The position numbers and the translations under genes are program-made. This document shows, one piece after another, positions 62,642 to 64,000 of a stretch of DNA of 64,000 nucleotides. How positions within the stretch are numbered: the first letter of the stretch is position 1; every line of letters begins with the position of its first letter. The DNA lies in NCBI GenBank assembly GCA_900608495.1, contig UWYT01000188.1, positions 62,001 through 126,000 on the forward strand, in the 5' to 3' direction. The stretch comes from Olavius algarvensis spirochete endosymbiont. GTDB lineage: Bacteria; Spirochaetota; Spirochaetia; DSM-2461. A model generated the notes under the pieces. It was not told the DNA's origin. It saw only the letters and a program-made list of their open reading frames with translations, and made no database searches.

Positions 62642-63865
62642 GCTGTTGAACTGCCGGCTTGATGCCCCACACTCTCCGATTCGTAACTTTGACCGGCGCC
62701 GACTAGCTTGTAGAAGACATGGCCGGCAGGTTTGGCGGATTAGGAAGCTGCCTCCAAGAGAACGTTTTGGAGGAGAATCAGCCGCGGACAAATGGTTGGA
62801 TTTGTCTGTCAGGTATTTTGAGGCCGAGGGTTTTGCTGTCTGGGATGGCTGGATTGACCACTGAAAGGCGAGCTTGAAGAAGATAAGCGACGCAGATAAG
62901 TAAGCTTTTTTGTCGGATGCTGCTTGGATATGTTGTTACAATTAACTCCTTATATTCCAAATTGTTAACCTCCCAATTCGTTACTCCTAAAAATGAAGTT
63001 CTGAAAAATGCGTCTCTTCTGGCTCTCAGTAAAAATGAACTCACACATTAGTAATAAGATTTAGTCGATCCTGATACCTATCCTTCAGCCATTTAGCGCT
63101 GGGGGCGCACCTTGAGGGTCTATAGTAAGCATATATGTTTTCAAGTCCAGGGGGGGCTGGCAGTTTATGCAAGACCATCCTGGCATTGGACGCGCCCCCG
63201 GGAGGTCAATGTCTTGTCCATGTCTCTCTCTCATCTCTCATTGCGAAATGGCTCAGAGTAAGCGACGAGACCGGCATTTTGCTCTGGGAGGAAATTCCTG
63301 TCTATCGGCATCCGAAACTCCGGAAAAAGCTCGTCGCTTGATGGAAGCTCCTCATTCCAATGAGATGAGAATCGTGTCGACGTTATTCTCTGGTTCATCG
63401 GCAACGAGAATCCCGATACGGAATCCCGCCACTACCCTGGCTACTCTTCATGCCGGGGGAGGCTAGACGCCATTCAACTAATCACGGCAGTCTGCCAGAG
63501 TTCTTCTCATGACTACCAAATCATCAATTGCCTGCCCACTCGCCATTGTCTTTGTGAATGACGGCTTGTACGGGAGTAAGGCGGGTGGAAACCAAACGGA
63601 TAAATAATCAGTGAGTATGACGCCCTAGCCATACCCACCGGTCCAAAAAACGTCAAGGCGAAAAACCGCGCACCATATAGGCTCTATCAGCTCGCGCTCT
63701 TGGTGGGAAGCAATCTCTGGATGATCTCCCTCAGGCGGCCCCCGCGCCCCTATCAGAAAGAAGTCAAGCGGAAAAGACTCCCCCATCGACTCGGCATCCG
63801 GAATGACAAATGGTAGCATCTTAAGCTAGCGGGGATGATTGCACCACCCCCGCCCCCTCAACTAG
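62642..63865. other. 1.2-kb region without a recognised gene
   Basis: Several short open frames occur on both strands, none with a ribosome-binding site, family likeness or coding-like composition I can support. Fragments such as ADKWLDLSVRYFEAEGFAVW (plus frame near 62790-62860) could be relics. Base composition looks more GC-rich than the AT-rich gaps elsewhere. No repeats, integrase or att-like duplication of the tRNA was seen. Confidence 0.4.
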
Positions 63866-64000
63866 CTAGTAGAACCTGGCATATCCTTCAACCATTATAC
63901 TGCTCATCCTGCCCCCCTTGAGCTTTGCAAGCTTCCTAGCGTGATGTCTGTAAATGATCTCAAATCCCCACCGAGTATCAGTTGGGCTCGAAGCGAATTC
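63866..64000 (-). CDS. C-terminal end of a hypothetical protein (cut by right edge)
   Basis: 44 codons and a TAG stop on the minus strand; the start lies beyond the window. The visible tail reads SPTDTRWGFEIIYRHHARKL then AKLKGGRMSSIMVEGYARFY, an ordered protein-like sequence with Trp, Tyr and mixed charges and no internal stop. Family not recognised. Confidence 0.5.
   Translation of the reverse strand, partial: EFASSPTDTRWGFEIIYRHHARKLAKLKGGRMSSIMVEGYARFY

Noticed and set aside
62634-62864. 76-codon plus-strand frame beyond the tRNA
   Set aside because: Crosses the tRNA promoter, Arg-rich start, no ribosome-binding site; only its last 25 residues look protein-like.
63135-63466. Two overlapping plus-strand frames near the right end
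   Set aside because: No start signals, Pro/Ser-rich low-information translations and no recognised motif.
1-64000. CRISPR arrays, prophage, transposons, rRNA operons
   Set aside because: No regularly spaced repeats, integrase/transposase motifs or rRNA-like sequence were seen on either strand.

Overview
The window is a gene-dense bacterial chromosome segment that most resembles a spirochaete (inferred from gene content, not from a phylogeny). Pointers are a TRAP transporter with the TatT lipoprotein / TatP / fused TatQM layout known from Treponema, an EF-G of the spirochaete/mitochondrial-like (spd) type, spirochaete-type hypothetical secreted proteins, many relaxed lipoproteins, and a stand-alone family-B DNA polymerase. 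No rRNA, CRISPR array, insertion sequence or phage gene was recognised. Both edges cut genes.

Layout. 1-3.6 kb: partial rlmE (-), a degenerate glycoside-hydrolase-like protein, a rhomboid protease and a secreted hypothetical protein. 3.8-6.5 kb: a four-gene 2-oxoacid:ferredoxin oxidoreductase operon (korD-A-B-C) behind a promoter that carries a 22-bp inverted repeat. 6.6-13.4 kb: a META-domain lipoprotein, polyprenyl diphosphate synthase, Ldh2-type dehydrogenase, a candidate small RNA with a strong terminator, a tiny membrane protein, malic enzyme and a GyrI-like protein. 13.6-27.5 kb: DNA polymerase II, a PatB/MalY aminotransferase, pheST (PheT lacks its tRNA-binding domain), a thioredoxin, a MORN-repeat protein, a hybrid histidine kinase with two receivers and an HPt domain, and thrH. 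27.7-33.2 kb: EF-G followed by a co-directional run of a P-loop protein, an unknown, a very acidic small protein, a leucine-rich-repeat protein and PlsC. 33.2-34.6 kb: a cluster of four DnaA-box-like sequences overlapping the end of a truncated sugar-nucleotide dehydrogenase. 34.6-46.3 kb: recC-recB-recD, a phasin-like coiled-coil protein, UbiB and an RluA-type pseudouridine synthase, tightly packed. 46.4-51.3 kb: the TRAP transporter with two tandem binding proteins. 51.3-60.6 kb, minus strand: trpE-GD-CF-B-A with 4-nt overlaps at every junction and the same two gene fusions as E. coli, then a spirochaete-type secreted protein and aroA. 60.8-62.6 kb: a HEAT-repeat lipoprotein whose 3' end lies antisense to a tRNA-Asp gene. 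The last 1.4 kb is mostly without recognisable genes, except a cut minus-strand CDS at the right edge.

How the genes work together. The segment joins central carbon metabolism (ferredoxin-linked oxidative decarboxylation of 2-oxoacids, malic enzyme, Ldh2 dehydrogenase), aromatic amino acid synthesis (aroA plus complete trp), recombination repair (RecBCD, Pol II), translation (PheST, EF-G, tRNA-Asp, RlmE, RluA) and envelope or transport functions. No single dramatic new system is certain. The best leads are the DnaA-box cluster, the unexplained P-loop/acidic/LRR/PlsC gene run behind EF-G, the double-TatP TRAP locus, the shortened PheT, and the candidate small RNA at 10.27-10.36 kb.
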